Shown here in pieces: positions 1 through 8,093 of a DNA stretch of 64,000 bases (the first letter of the stretch is position 1; every line of letters starts with the position of its first letter). The notes beneath the pieces are model-generated. The model searched no databases and was not told the DNA's origin. It was given only the letters and a program-made list of their open reading frames with translations. Both the position numbers and the translations under genes were made by a program. Location: positions 1,178,001 to 1,242,000 of the forward strand of contig NZ_CP053826.1 of NCBI RefSeq assembly GCF_013372125.1, read 5' to 3'. Source of the stretch: Campylobacter curvus. GTDB lineage: Bacteria; Campylobacterota; Campylobacteria; Campylobacterales; Campylobacteraceae.

Positions 1-292
1 GAAAGGGCTCGATGAAGCTTGGGTGATTGTGACTCTCCATCTTAAACACCGCCGCGACTCCGCCGCCAACATCGATGACGCCGGCGTTCTCGCCCGGTCC
101 TTGGATCACCCACGGCGCTTTGGTCGGGAAGCCGTTTAGGTATTTTTTGCTCGATTTGTAGCTGCAATGCTCGCTCCACATCGCCGAAAATATGCCAAGT
201 TCAAGTAAATTTGGCTCGCGCCCTAAAATCTTTAAAATTTCTTCATACTCTTGCTCGCTGATCTTGTGCGCTTTTATCGTCGCTTTGTCCAT
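1..292 (-). CDS. purL: Phosphoribosylformylglycinamidine synthase II, N-terminal part (cut by window edge)
   Basis: PurL catalyses the ATP-dependent conversion of FGAR plus ammonia to FGAM in purine synthesis. Reading the minus strand from an ATG at 290-292 gives 97 codons without a stop. They include the conserved [14 protein letters not shown] segment (about residues 37-50) and, close to the window edge, [13 protein letters not shown], both hallmarks of the PurL N-terminal ATP/substrate-binding region. The rest of the gene lies to the left of the window. An AAAG purine stretch precedes the ATG. The identification is secure; only the completeness cannot be judged. Confidence 0.93.
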   Translation of the reverse strand, partial: MDKATIKAHKISEQEYEEILKILGREPNLLELGIFSAMWSEHCSYKSSKKYLNGFPTKAPWVIQGPGENAGVIDVGGGVAAVFKMESHNHPSFIEPF

Positions 293-442
293 CTTTCGCC
301 TTTGTAAAATTTTGCTTTATTTTACTTTAATCAGCATAAAAAGTTGATAAACTGCGAGCTGAATTTGCGGCTTAAAAAATGGTATAGCAAGAGAATTTAA
401 AACGTTTTATGGCTCTATGCTTTTCGATACTCCAAAACAAAG

Positions 443-468
443 GCTTCACAAAGTGCGTAGCGTGAAGC
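443..468 (-). terminator. Hairpin downstream of the mnmE-lipoprotein operon, possible terminator
   Basis: GCTTCAC (443-449) and GTGAAGC (462-468) form a perfect 7-bp stem with a 12-base loop. On the minus strand it lies just after the last small ORF of the operon and is followed by CTTTGTTTT, a weak T-rich tail. A role as terminator is an inference. The rest of 293-518 shows nothing that looks coding. Confidence 0.4.
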
Positions 469-518
469 GTCTTGAAAAGGGGAAAACGCAAGCAATAAAA
501 TCGGCGGCGATAAGCTCG

Positions 519-665
519 CTAATAAGGCTCGTATGTTTCAAACGCCACGCAGACGATATTTCTCAGCACTCGCTCTTGCTTTTTTAGATCATTGTTGATG
601 ACCCTTTGTCTGAAATCTTCCAACATTGCCTCGGCTCTAACCTTGGCTAAATTTTCATCTTTCAT
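519..665 (-). CDS. Small hypothetical protein, 48 aa
   Basis: An ATG at 663-665 opens a 48-codon frame ending in TAG at 519-521. It starts inside the end of the upstream lipoprotein gene (overlap 655-665), a typical arrangement for translational coupling. The product begins MKDENLAKVRAEAMLEDF and ends in AFETYEPY; it is charged, has no signal peptide or membrane segment, and is probably helical over residues 5-40. I do not recognise the family. The tight overlap with the upstream gene and the hairpin just downstream are the main arguments that it is real. It could equally be a chance frame. Confidence 0.45.
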   Translation of the reverse strand: MKDENLAKVRAEAMLEDFRQRVINNDLKKQERVLRNIVCVAFETYEPY

Positions 666-1272
666 GAAAAAATTTAAATTCTAAATTTGCAAGCTCACTC
701 TCGCTCTTAAATTTAACCTCGCTTTGTATCAAAGTCGCGAAAAATTCACCGTTTTGTCCGATGTTATAGTTTGTCACGACTCTTGCGCCGATACTTTCGC
801 CGATGTAAAACGCCATGCACAAGGGCTTATCCGCGCTATAAACTATCGTCTCAAAGATACCGTTTCCAAACTCGTAAAATTTGACGCTTTTTGATCCGCC
901 AAGGCGCATCATTTCATCTTCGTCGTTTAAATTTACGTCGCGGTCCAGCTCCAAATCGCGCACGATGACAAACTGTCCGCCGCTCATAAACATATCGCCG
1001 ATTTTTAGGGGTTTTGAGCCGTCCATTCTGGTGAGAGCAAAGCCGACCCTATCGCCGTCTTGCGGCTGATTGGGCGCATCTTGTGAGAAAAGTACGACCT
1101 GAGCGATATTGCCGTCATTTTCGAGATATTTTTCCCACTCTTCTTTTAGCGCCTGCTTGACCGCCTCGCTATCCATAAAGTCGCTTTTTGGCGCGCAGCC
1201 ACCGAGCAAAACCGTCGCAAGAGCGAGCACGTAAAATCTATTTGCCAAGGCAAAAATGGCTAAACATCTCAT
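655..1272 (-). CDS. Putative lipoprotein, unknown function, 205 aa
   Basis: The first 26 residues form a signal peptide ending in a lipobox (LLGGC, cysteine at residue 26), so the protein is predicted to be lipidated and anchored in the inner or outer membrane. The mature part (about 180 residues) is acidic, with no recognised domain; residues 80-150 are rich in alternating hydrophobic and charged residues and look like a beta-rich soluble domain. The chosen ATG lies inside the 3' end of mnmE (35-bp overlap). A TTG at Leu9 would also leave a complete signal peptide, so the exact start is uncertain. It is the next-to-last gene of the rpmH-mnmE run. Confidence 0.75.
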   Translation of the reverse strand: MRCLAIFALANRFYVLALATVLLGGCAPKSDFMDSEAVKQALKEEWEKYLENDGNIAQVVLFSQDAPNQPQDGDRVGFALTRMDGSKPLKIGDMFMSGGQFVIVRDLELDRDVNLNDEDEMMRLGGSKSVKFYEFGNGIFETIVYSADKPLCMAFYIGESIGARVVTNYNIGQNGEFFATLIQSEVKFKSESELANLEFKFFHER

Positions 1273-2572
1273 CTAAAATTTCACTCCTCTCAAATGGTCT
1301 TGTGATCGCGGCTATCGCAGCTATCGCGGTATTTATCTCGTAGGCAAAGAGTTCAAGCTCGTCACCGAGCAAATTTAACGCTCTTTTTATCGCTACACTT
1401 GCGTCTTTACATTGTTTGATCTGGTGATTCGAGCTTAGCATCATCTCGCTACTATCCTGGGAGTCAAGATAATCCCGTAGCCGCCCCACTATCTCGTCAG
1501 TCCTTTTTTTTGCCGAAATTTTGATGCTAGGACTTAAATCAAGGTCAAATTTAAAAGCCAGATCGCTTTTATTAAGGATGAAAAATACCTTCTTGCCGGA
1601 ATTTTTGACTAGCTCGACGATGCGTTCGTCTTGCTCGTCGCTGGCGCTAGAGCTATCAAAAACGGCCAAAACGATATCGGCCTCCTCGATCGCCGCTAGT
1701 GAGTAGCGGATACCGATCTCCTCGATCTTGCCGACGTTTTTACGGATCCCTGCCGTATCGATGATGCGTACCATGTGCGTTCCGACCTTGAAATTTTCCT
1801 CTATCCTGTCGCGTGTGGTGCCAGCCTCGTCGCTGATGATCGCGCGCTCGTAGGATAAAAGTGAGTTTAAAATAGAGCTTTTGCCGACATTTGGTTTGCC
1901 GACTATCGCGACCTTAAAGCCATCGATCAACCCGCGCCTTTGCTCGCTTATTTGCACTATTTTATCAAGCTTTGCGGCATTTGCTTCGAGCATAGCCTTT
2001 ATCTGCTCTAGCAAATCGCCGGGCAAATCGTCATCCGCATAGTCGATACTAGTCTCCACAAAGGCAAGCGTCTTTACGAGTTCATTTCGCATCTGCTCGA
2101 TATATCGGCTCAGATCGCCTCGCATCTGACGGGCTAAAATTTTAGCCGCAGCCTCACTCCTTGAGTTTATGAGCCCTTGTATCGCCTCGGCCTTAGCAAG
2201 GTCGAGCTTGTCGTTTAAAAACGCTCTTTTGCTGAATTCTCCGGGCTCGGCCAGCCGCACGCCAAGTTTTACGAGCTCGTTTAATATCATATCAGCCACG
2301 ACAAATCCGCCGTGAGTGTGAAATTCCACCACATCTTCACCAGTGAAGCTGGCGGGCGCTTTGAAATAAATCATTATCGCTTCGTCTAAAAATTCTTTAT
2401 CGAGCGAGTAAATTTTAGTAAGTGTGGCGAGGCGTGGAGAGAGATTTGAAATTTTAGTGAGCTTTAAGGCGCTTTGCAGAGCGGTCGAGCCGCTCAGTCT
2501 GATGATGCAGATCGAGCCAATGCCGTGCGCCGTGGCAATGGCTGCGATATCGTCATTTTTTGAAGAAATCAT
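1238..2572 (-). CDS. mnmE: tRNA uridine-5-carboxymethylaminomethyl(34) synthesis GTPase MnmE
   Basis: MnmE (TrmE) works with MnmG to install the cmnm5 group on U34 of certain tRNAs. The 444-aa protein starts with the tetrahydrofolate-binding N-terminal domain (IAAIATAHGIGSICIIRLSG, about residues 9-28). A central G domain follows, with a P-loop GKPNVGKSS near residue 225, a DTAG switch and an NKSD specificity motif. It ends in CLGK, the C-terminal CxGK motif with the catalytic cysteine. Length is usual for the family. Its start overlaps the end of jag by 20 bp, in the common Campylobacter order yidC-jag-mnmE. Confidence 0.96.
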   Translation of the reverse strand: MISSKNDDIAAIATAHGIGSICIIRLSGSTALQSALKLTKISNLSPRLATLTKIYSLDKEFLDEAIMIYFKAPASFTGEDVVEFHTHGGFVVADMILNELVKLGVRLAEPGEFSKRAFLNDKLDLAKAEAIQGLINSRSEAAAKILARQMRGDLSRYIEQMRNELVKTLAFVETSIDYADDDLPGDLLEQIKAMLEANAAKLDKIVQISEQRRGLIDGFKVAIVGKPNVGKSSILNSLLSYERAIISDEAGTTRDRIEENFKVGTHMVRIIDTAGIRKNVGKIEEIGIRYSLAAIEEADIVLAVFDSSSASDEQDERIVELVKNSGKKVFFILNKSDLAFKFDLDLSPSIKISAKKRTDEIVGRLRDYLDSQDSSEMMLSSNHQIKQCKDASVAIKRALNLLGDELELFAYEINTAIAAIAAITRPFERSEILDEMFSHFCLGK

Positions 2573-3677
2573 TTACCACAACGAATTTCCCGTCGTTACC
2601 CGACTTTATCCCGACATATTTTTGTGGGAATTTCTCGCGTAGCTTTTCAAGAGCTATCTTTACCAAAACACCGTCAAGTGGCTTTGTCTGCGCTCTACCC
2701 GTATTTTGCACGCGTTCTATCACGCCGTTTAGATACTGCTCTATCATCGCCTCTTGATTTTTCAAAAATTCAGCTATCTCAAGGCGTATGGCAAGGTTGT
2801 ATTTTACATTTAGCCAATTATAAAGCAAATATGATATCGCCTTGTATCGGTAGCCTTCTTTGCCTATAAGCAGCGCTGCATCGCCCCCGTCAAGCTCTAT
2901 GAGGACGGTATCGTCGTTAAATTTTGACACCTCTATCTTCGTGATATCAAAGCAACTGGCGGCAAAAAGCTTATTTAAACCATCTTTTATCTCGGGTAAA
3001 ATTTTATCAAAGTCTATCGGCTCTTTCGGGGCTTTTTTAGGTTCGTTTCTACTCTCCGGTACGGTGCTTTCTTGATTGAAATTTTCTAAGATCGACGTGT
3101 CCAAGATATCCTTGCTAGGCTTTTTGCGTGAGCTTGTATCATTTTTTTCATCGTCTATACGTTTGATGACATACTCTGGCTTTGCTACTTCAAACTCGGT
3201 AACTAAATTTTCATCTTCCGTCTTATCTGCAAACGCGGCATGTGCCAAGGTTGAATTTTTCTCGCTTAGACTAGGTCCTGCTTTCTCGGTTTTAAACTCT
3301 TTATCTTCGCGATTTTTCTTATGACGATTACGTTTTTTCTCCGTATGCTCGCGTTTTACGCCGGAATTTACAGACTTTGCTTCCTGTTCGTCGTGCTTGG
3401 AAGAGTTATTTCCGTTAGTATGTCTGCTTTCATTTTTATTGTCGGTATTGTTTTTGTGATTATTTTGTTTTTGCTCGTGCTTGTTCTTAAATTTTTCCTG
3501 TAACTTTTGATTCTGCTTTTCAGGTACGGCCTCTATAATGGCACTCTTTTTGAAAAAGCCGAATATCCCGCCACTTGGATGCTGGATGACCTTTATATCA
3601 AGCTCGGTAACCGAGCATTTTAGCTCGCTTGCAGCCTTTTGAAAAGCCTCTTGTAAATTTTCCGCTTCGATACGCAT
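2553..3677 (-). CDS. jag: RNA-binding protein Jag/KhpB
   Basis: The 374-aa protein has three parts. Residues 1-50 form the Jag N-terminal domain (AFQKAASELKCSVTELDIKV, GGIFGFFKK). Residues about 60-215 form a long, low-complexity linker rich in Lys, Glu and Asn. The C-terminal 140 residues contain a KH domain (ALLIGKEGYRYKAISYLLY) followed by an R3H-like region ending in FVVVNDFFKK. KhpB binds RNA and in other bacteria affects cell division and elongation. The linker is longer than in most Firmicute homologues but is normal for epsilonproteobacteria. Its start abuts the yidC stop; its end overlaps mnmE. Confidence 0.92.
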   Translation of the reverse strand: MRIEAENLQEAFQKAASELKCSVTELDIKVIQHPSGGIFGFFKKSAIIEAVPEKQNQKLQEKFKNKHEQKQNNHKNNTDNKNESRHTNGNNSSKHDEQEAKSVNSGVKREHTEKKRNRHKKNREDKEFKTEKAGPSLSEKNSTLAHAAFADKTEDENLVTEFEVAKPEYVIKRIDDEKNDTSSRKKPSKDILDTSILENFNQESTVPESRNEPKKAPKEPIDFDKILPEIKDGLNKLFAASCFDITKIEVSKFNDDTVLIELDGGDAALLIGKEGYRYKAISYLLYNWLNVKYNLAIRLEIAEFLKNQEAMIEQYLNGVIERVQNTGRAQTKPLDGVLVKIALEKLREKFPQKYVGIKSGNDGKFVVVNDFFKK

Positions 3678-5233
3678 CAGGCCTTTACCTCCACTTTTTT
3701 ATGTTTTTCAAAAAGCTTATTTACAAAAATTTGTTGGATGACGGAGCAGACGTTATTTACAAACCAATAAAGTGTAAGACCTGCCGGGAAAGTCACGAAG
3801 AAAAACGTAAAAATAAGCGGCAGATACTTCATGATCTTTTCTTGCATAGGATCTGTAAACGTCGTCGGCGTGAGCCTTTGCTGTAAAAACATGGTCGCAC
3901 CCATCAAGATAGGTAGGATAAAGAAAGGATCCATCGCCGAAAGATCGTGTATCCAAAGTATCCAAGGAGCGCCTTTAAGCTCGATAGCGTTTAGTAAAAC
4001 GCGGTAGATCGCGAAAAATACGGGGATTTGAAGCAGTATCGGCAAGCATCCGCCCATAGGATTCGCACCGTTTTTCTTATAAAGCTCCATCATGTGGGTG
4101 TTAAGCTTTTGCGGATCGCCTTTGTATTTGGCCTGGATCTCCTTTACCTTAGGCGCAAGCTCTTTGAGCTTGTTCATCGATAGCATGCCCTTATATGTGA
4201 GCGGGAATAAAATGATCCTTATCACAAGCGTCAAAACCACGATCGCCCAGCCCCAGTTGCCTATGTATTTATGTAAAAAGTCGAGAAAGGCAAACATCGG
4301 CTTAGCGATAAAAGTAAACCAGCCGTATTCGATGATATCGGTCAGACGAGGATCCATGCTGTTTAAAATTTTATGATCTTTAGGTCCGATATAGCCGCTC
4401 GTTTTGAAATTTCCATTTTGCTTTACAAAGATGATAGCGTTTTTCTTCGCATCAGTGCTCATGACGACATCAAGAGGCTTGCCAAAGGAATAAAAAAGCG
4501 CCGTATAGTATCTATCTGAAGCCGCGGCGACTGTTATATCGCTGAATTTCTCGGTCCCGTCCAAATCGTCATCTTCAAGTATACTGAGTTTATCGTCTGC
4601 GTGCATTAAAAGCGCACCGTGGATGGTGTAGCTATCTACTGAAATGTTTGGTCTAAAGCCGGGAGTGATGAAATATTCGACATTTTTGCTTAAATTTACC
4701 TCGACTTCGTATCTGCCGTCAGGATAAAAAATTATCTTTTTTACTACGCTAAGCCCGTCTAAATTTTGTGTCAAATTTATAGTCTTTGCGCCGCTAGATA
4801 CGTCAAGCTCACTAACGTCGGCAGTATAGCTCGCCCTAAAGGCTTGATCGTTTATCGCCGCATCGCTAAATCTCATCTCAAGCGGCAAAGGCGAGATGCC
4901 GGTAAGCTCGGTCTTGTTTCCGTCTGCGGTCTCGTATTTTTTCTCGGTCAAATAAAATTTACTGATGCGTCCTAGCTCATCTATCTGCGCCTCGTAGTTC
5001 TGGCCTTTTATTTTGGCTAGAATTTTAGTATTTTGGCTAGGATCGATGCTTGCGGCGACATTTGCACTTTGTGAGGAAGGAGCGGCGTTTGAGCTATTTT
5101 GTGCGGCATTTACGCTGCGGTTTTGCTCGACAGGCATACTCTTTGGGATAAAAAAATAATCGTAAGCTATAAAAAATAAAAATGATAAAAGAGTTGCGAT
5201 GAGAACTCTTTTTTGAGTTGATAATTTATCCAT
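3677..5233 (-). CDS. yidC: Membrane protein insertase YidC
   Basis: YidC inserts and folds inner-membrane proteins, alone or with SecYEG. The 518-aa protein has an N-terminal membrane anchor (residues 9-27), a large periplasmic beta domain (about 60-310) and the conserved C-terminal insertase core. The core contains GWAIVVLTLVIRIILFPLTY with its conserved Arg, PMGGCLPILLQIPVFFAIYRVL and a final FPAGLTLYWFVNNVCSVIQQ. The tail is basic (KLFEKHKKVEVKA). It follows yidD by two bases and overlaps jag by one base, so translation is probably coupled along the rpmH-mnmE operon. Confidence 0.97.
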   Translation of the reverse strand: MDKLSTQKRVLIATLLSFLFFIAYDYFFIPKSMPVEQNRSVNAAQNSSNAAPSSQSANVAASIDPSQNTKILAKIKGQNYEAQIDELGRISKFYLTEKKYETADGNKTELTGISPLPLEMRFSDAAINDQAFRASYTADVSELDVSSGAKTINLTQNLDGLSVVKKIIFYPDGRYEVEVNLSKNVEYFITPGFRPNISVDSYTIHGALLMHADDKLSILEDDDLDGTEKFSDITVAAASDRYYTALFYSFGKPLDVVMSTDAKKNAIIFVKQNGNFKTSGYIGPKDHKILNSMDPRLTDIIEYGWFTFIAKPMFAFLDFLHKYIGNWGWAIVVLTLVIRIILFPLTYKGMLSMNKLKELAPKVKEIQAKYKGDPQKLNTHMMELYKKNGANPMGGCLPILLQIPVFFAIYRVLLNAIELKGAPWILWIHDLSAMDPFFILPILMGATMFLQQRLTPTTFTDPMQEKIMKYLPLIFTFFFVTFPAGLTLYWFVNNVCSVIQQIFVNKLFEKHKKVEVKA

Positions 5234-5235
5234 TT

Positions 5236-5577
5236 TTAACGTTTTTCCTTTAATGAATCTAAAACTTTTATGACATAAAATTTGCTATTTTTATAAGGAA
5301 CGAACCAAAAATCTATATTTGAAAATTCCATCCGTTTAAATATAGAAAAAGATCCGAACCTCTTGCGGATCACTGGGTAGTCTATACCGCCTTTGAACAG
5401 TTGATTGCACCTTAGAATTCTCGCGAGCGTAGCCAAAAGGGCGGAAAAAATATCGTTATTTTTAAATTCCCAAACTGCATACTCGGAGCAAGTAGGATAG
5501 TAACGGCAAGATTTCGGTAAAATTTTGGAGATGTAGTTTTGATAAAATTTTATACAAGAAAGCGCAAAATTCTTCAT
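5236..5577 (-). CDS. yidD: Membrane protein insertion efficiency factor YidD
   Basis: YidD is a small peripheral membrane protein that assists YidC-dependent insertion. The frame is open further upstream, but the best start is the ATG at 5575-5577: it overlaps the rnpA stop (ATGA) and begins [18 protein letters not shown], the usual YidD N-terminus. The cysteine-rich core SCRYYPTCSEYAVWEF and RILRCNQLFKGGIDYPV match the family's signature. At 113 aa it is longer than most YidD proteins (about 75-85 aa) because of a C-terminal extension of about 40 residues ending SLKEKR, which is of unknown function. Confidence 0.93.
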   Translation of the reverse strand: MKNFALSCIKFYQNYISKILPKSCRYYPTCSEYAVWEFKNNDIFSALLATLARILRCNQLFKGGIDYPVIRKRFGSFSIFKRMEFSNIDFWFVPYKNSKFYVIKVLDSLKEKR

Positions 5578-5909
5578 TTTAGACATCCCAGTTTTTTGAG
5601 CGACCAACGCAGATTTTTATGAATTTTGTCAAAAGAAATTTCGATAAGTCCGCACTTGGCTACCATGATATATATACCGTCTTCAAGCTCATCGCAAACC
5701 TCTAAAAAAGCGGCTCTTAAGAGCCTTTTTGTTCTATTTCTTACGACCGCTTTCCCTACTTTTTTACTAGCTACTACCGCTAATTTATTTTCACTTGAAG
5801 GTTTATAAAAAAGCACGCAGGCATCGCAATGCCATTTTTTCGCCTCTTTATAAACCGATGAGAATTCCCTTGAGTCTTTTAAAGGCTCAAAACGGGCTAA
5901 GCCGCCAAT
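5574..5909 (-). CDS. rnpA: Ribonuclease P protein component, apparent ATT (non-standard) start
   Basis: RnpA is the protein subunit of RNase P, which trims tRNA 5' ends. The RNR signature [13 protein letters not shown] is clear. The only standard in-frame start is a GTG at 5814-5816, which would give a clipped 80-aa protein. The frame remains open and conserved upstream of it: [20 protein letters not shown] matches the N-terminus of RnpA proteins. It reaches back to a TAG at 5916-5918 with no ATG, GTG or TTG. The codon ATT at 5907-5909 is the most plausible start; it gives 111 aa, the family's usual length, with a 13-bp overlap with rpmH. A sequencing error is the alternative. Confidence 0.85.
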   Translation of the reverse strand: MGGLARFEPLKDSREFSSVYKEAKKWHCDACVLFYKPSSENKLAVVASKKVGKAVVRNRTKRLLRAAFLEVCDELEDGIYIMVAKCGLIEISFDKIHKNLRWSLKKLGCLK

Positions 5910-6031
5910 CTTTTTCTACCTTTTGCACGTCTAGCGTTTATGACCTTGCGACCGTTTTTAGTTTTCATCCTTAAGCGAAAACCATGAGTTCGTTTTTTAG
6001 GTGTTTTATGAGGCTGATAAGTCCTTTTCAT
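5897..6031 (-). CDS. rpmH: 50S ribosomal protein L34
   Basis: The minus strand from ATG 6029-6031 to TAG 5897-5899 encodes 44 residues beginning [19 protein letters not shown] and ending in [11 protein letters not shown], an unmistakable L34 sequence. A good ribosome-binding site (AAGGAAAGAG) lies just upstream. It is the first gene of the rpmH-rnpA-yidD-yidC-jag-mnmE operon; its 3' end overlaps the deduced rnpA start. Confidence 0.97.
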   Translation of the reverse strand: MKRTYQPHKTPKKRTHGFRLRMKTKNGRKVINARRAKGRKRLAA

Positions 6032-6142
6032 CTCTTTCCTTAAAGTTAATGTAAAGTTGTGATTTTAGCAAAGCTATACTTAAATTCCTTTGAATAGCTG
6101 ACGGACACGAGAAACATAATTTAAATTTTAAGCAAATTCAAC

Positions 6143-6148
6143 TATAAT
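6143..6148 (+). promoter_or_regulatory. -10 box directly in front of the UDG-like gene
   Basis: TATAAT lies only five bases before the ATG at 6154. A transcript starting the usual 6-8 bases downstream would begin at or next to the start codon. No Shine-Dalgarno sequence is visible in between, so the mRNA may be leaderless. Campylobacter sigma-70 promoters depend mainly on the -10 box. Confidence 0.5.
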
Positions 6149-6153
6149 ACAAA

Positions 6154-6825
6154 ATGAAAATTTCGCAGCGACAAGAAGCATTAAAAAAGCTATATTTCTT
6201 AAAAGCCGTAGGGTATAAATTTATAAATGAAAATTTCATAAATTTATATCAAAGTGGCGAATTTAGCGATCTAAACGAGCTAAATAAACAAATTTCACAC
6301 TGCGCGCTTTGCGCTCTTAGAAAAACGGCAAATCGCACTATTTTGGGGCTAGGAGACAAAAGTAGCAAAGTGATGTTCGTATCTTTAGCGCCCAGCATAA
6401 GCGAGGATCAAGAGGGCGAACATCTTTGCGGCATGGCCGGGATAAAGCTTTGCGAGATGATATATAATTCTTTGGGGCTTAAAAAGGGAGAATTTTACAT
6501 TAGCTCGATCCTGCGCTGTAAATTTTTACCAAACGAAGCTCAAAATGCCGCTACGAACGAATGCTTCGAGCTTTGCAGACCGTATCTGCTCGAAGAGATA
6601 AGACTGCTTAAACCAAAAGTCATCGTGGCCTTAGGAGAACAGGTCTTTTTAAATTTATATCCCGAGAGCCTTTTAAAAAATAGCTTCGAGAGTATCCGCG
6701 GTAGCGTCTTGAAATTTGGCGATATATCGGTGATGCCGACATATTCGCATGTGTGGCTGATGAAAAATCCTAGCTTTGAGTCCGTATTTTTAGACGATCT
6801 AAGAAAGATCAAAGGAATGATATGA
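6154..6825 (+). CDS. Uracil-DNA glycosylase superfamily protein with putative [4Fe-4S] cysteines
   Basis: The 223-aa protein resembles family 4/5 uracil-DNA glycosylases, which remove uracil from DNA. Four cysteines are spaced as the iron-sulfur ligands of that family: Cys50-x2-Cys53, Cys122 and Cys137. Residues 65-100 hold the counterpart of motif A plus the downstream GMAGIKL segment. However, the usual GEAPG motif is replaced by VSLAPSISEDQEG, and the C-terminal motif reads MPTYSHVWLMKNPS instead of the usual HPS/HPAY type, so substrate and activity may differ. About 40 N-terminal residues precede the conserved domain. The stop overlaps the next gene's start (ATGA), indicating an operon. 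Confidence 0.8.
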   Translation: MKISQRQEALKKLYFLKAVGYKFINENFINLYQSGEFSDLNELNKQISHCALCALRKTANRTILGLGDKSSKVMFVSLAPSISEDQEGEHLCGMAGIKLCEMIYNSLGLKKGEFYISSILRCKFLPNEAQNAATNECFELCRPYLLEEIRLLKPKVIVALGEQVFLNLYPESLLKNSFESIRGSVLKFGDISVMPTYSHVWLMKNPSFESVFLDDLRKIKGMI

Positions 6826-8093
6826 GAAAAATTTTTATTATATTTTTTGCATTTTTTATCTGCCTGTGCGCAAAGGAGCAAACCCTATCAAATATACCTC
6901 CGGCAAGCATCGAATATATAAATTTAGAGCCTGAATTTTGCGATGAAGCATGCTTAAAAGAGCTGGTAAACGAAAATTTGCTGGCTAGCTTCATGGCGCG
7001 CTTCGAGCCTGCCAAGACCATAAATAGCGAGTTTTTGAGGCTTTATAACAAGCTTAGCGGTAAATTTACGCCTCAAACCCCACAGGGTGCGAATAAGATC
7101 GCCGTGATAATCCCGCAAAAAACCATAAAATCATATGCCTCCGTCGTTACGAATTCGCTGATATCTTATGTAGCGAGCACGAACGCCAAGATCGAGCTCA
7201 AATTTATAATGAGTGGCGACGAGAGCGCGCAAAACATCACAAACGCCATAAATACGGCGCGCGATCAAAACATCAGCTACTTCATCGCGCCATTCACGCC
7301 AAGCGGCGTGAGAGTACTGGATCAAAACATAGCAGGCAACGAACTAGCTTACGTCCCTAGTGTGCACGCCTCACTCGTAAGCTACGCAAAGCCAAACATC
7401 ATATTTGGCGGCATCGACTATCAAGCGCAGATAGCGGCTCTACTTAAAATTTCAAACGACAAGGTCACAGCATTTAGCGATGCAAGCGGGCTTGGCGAGA
7501 CATTAAACGAATACGTCAGAAAGCTTAGTGCAAGCGAAATTTACGAGGTGCAAGTAACGGGCAAAGAGCTAAAGCTGGATAGCTATCTAAGCAAAAAGTC
7601 TAAATTTGACGGCTCTAGCGTATTTTTAAATCTACCAGTCATCAAAGCCTCCCTCGTCGCGACGCAGATGAGAGGCTACCAGATAACGCCGTTTGCACTG
7701 CTTAGCACGCAGATAAACTACATACCAAACATCTTTGGCGCTATCGCACAGCGCGACAGGCAAAATTTATACATCGCAAACTCGGTAAATCCGCAAAACG
7801 ATCAGCTAGTCGCCACGAACGCGCTTTTTGACGTAGATCTAAGATACAGTCAAATAGGCTATTCTTGCAGCGTCGGACTTGATTATATATATTCAAATTT
7901 CATCGATCCCTCGCACAAGAGGCTATTTAGCGAAAATTTGGTCGGCTCGCAGATCGTTTATGACATCAAATTATTTGAAGCAAAAGGCGAAAATTTCACG
8001 CCTTTAGAGCCGGTAGCTCAAGACTTGGATCCAGTAGCCAAAGATCTAAAAAATGACACTAACTCCTCGCTCATACGGCAAGGCCTAGAGTGA
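6822..8093 (+). CDS. Putative periplasmic protein, periplasmic-binding-protein-like fold
   Basis: Residues 1-17 form a signal peptide (KIFIIFFAFFICLCA), so the 423-aa protein is probably exported to the periplasm. The body has alternating beta/alpha segments, such as NKIAVIIPQKTIKSYASVV, NISYFIAPFTPSGVRVLD and PNIIFGGIDYQAQIAALL. They suggest a type-1 periplasmic-binding fold, as in LivJ or LpoA-type penicillin-binding-protein activators, but I cannot assign a specific family. Two cysteines near the mature N-terminus (CDEAC, residues 40-44) could form a disulfide. It is coupled to the UDG-like gene upstream. Its last 76 bp overlap the end of ybgC on the other strand. Confidence 0.65.
   Translation: MRKIFIIFFAFFICLCAKEQTLSNIPPASIEYINLEPEFCDEACLKELVNENLLASFMARFEPAKTINSEFLRLYNKLSGKFTPQTPQGANKIAVIIPQKTIKSYASVVTNSLISYVASTNAKIELKFIMSGDESAQNITNAINTARDQNISYFIAPFTPSGVRVLDQNIAGNELAYVPSVHASLVSYAKPNIIFGGIDYQAQIAALLKISNDKVTAFSDASGLGETLNEYVRKLSASEIYEVQVTGKELKLDSYLSKKSKFDGSSVFLNLPVIKASLVATQMRGYQITPFALLSTQINYIPNIFGAIAQRDRQNLYIANSVNPQNDQLVATNALFDVDLRYSQIGYSCSVGLDYIYSNFIDPSHKRLFSENLVGSQIVYDIKLFEAKGENFTPLEPVAQDLDPVAKDLKNDTNSSLIRQGLE

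Noticed and set aside
443-468. A third copy of the hairpin repeat near 450
   Set aside because: It shares only a short CACAAAG-like stretch with copies A and B and lacks the conserved core.
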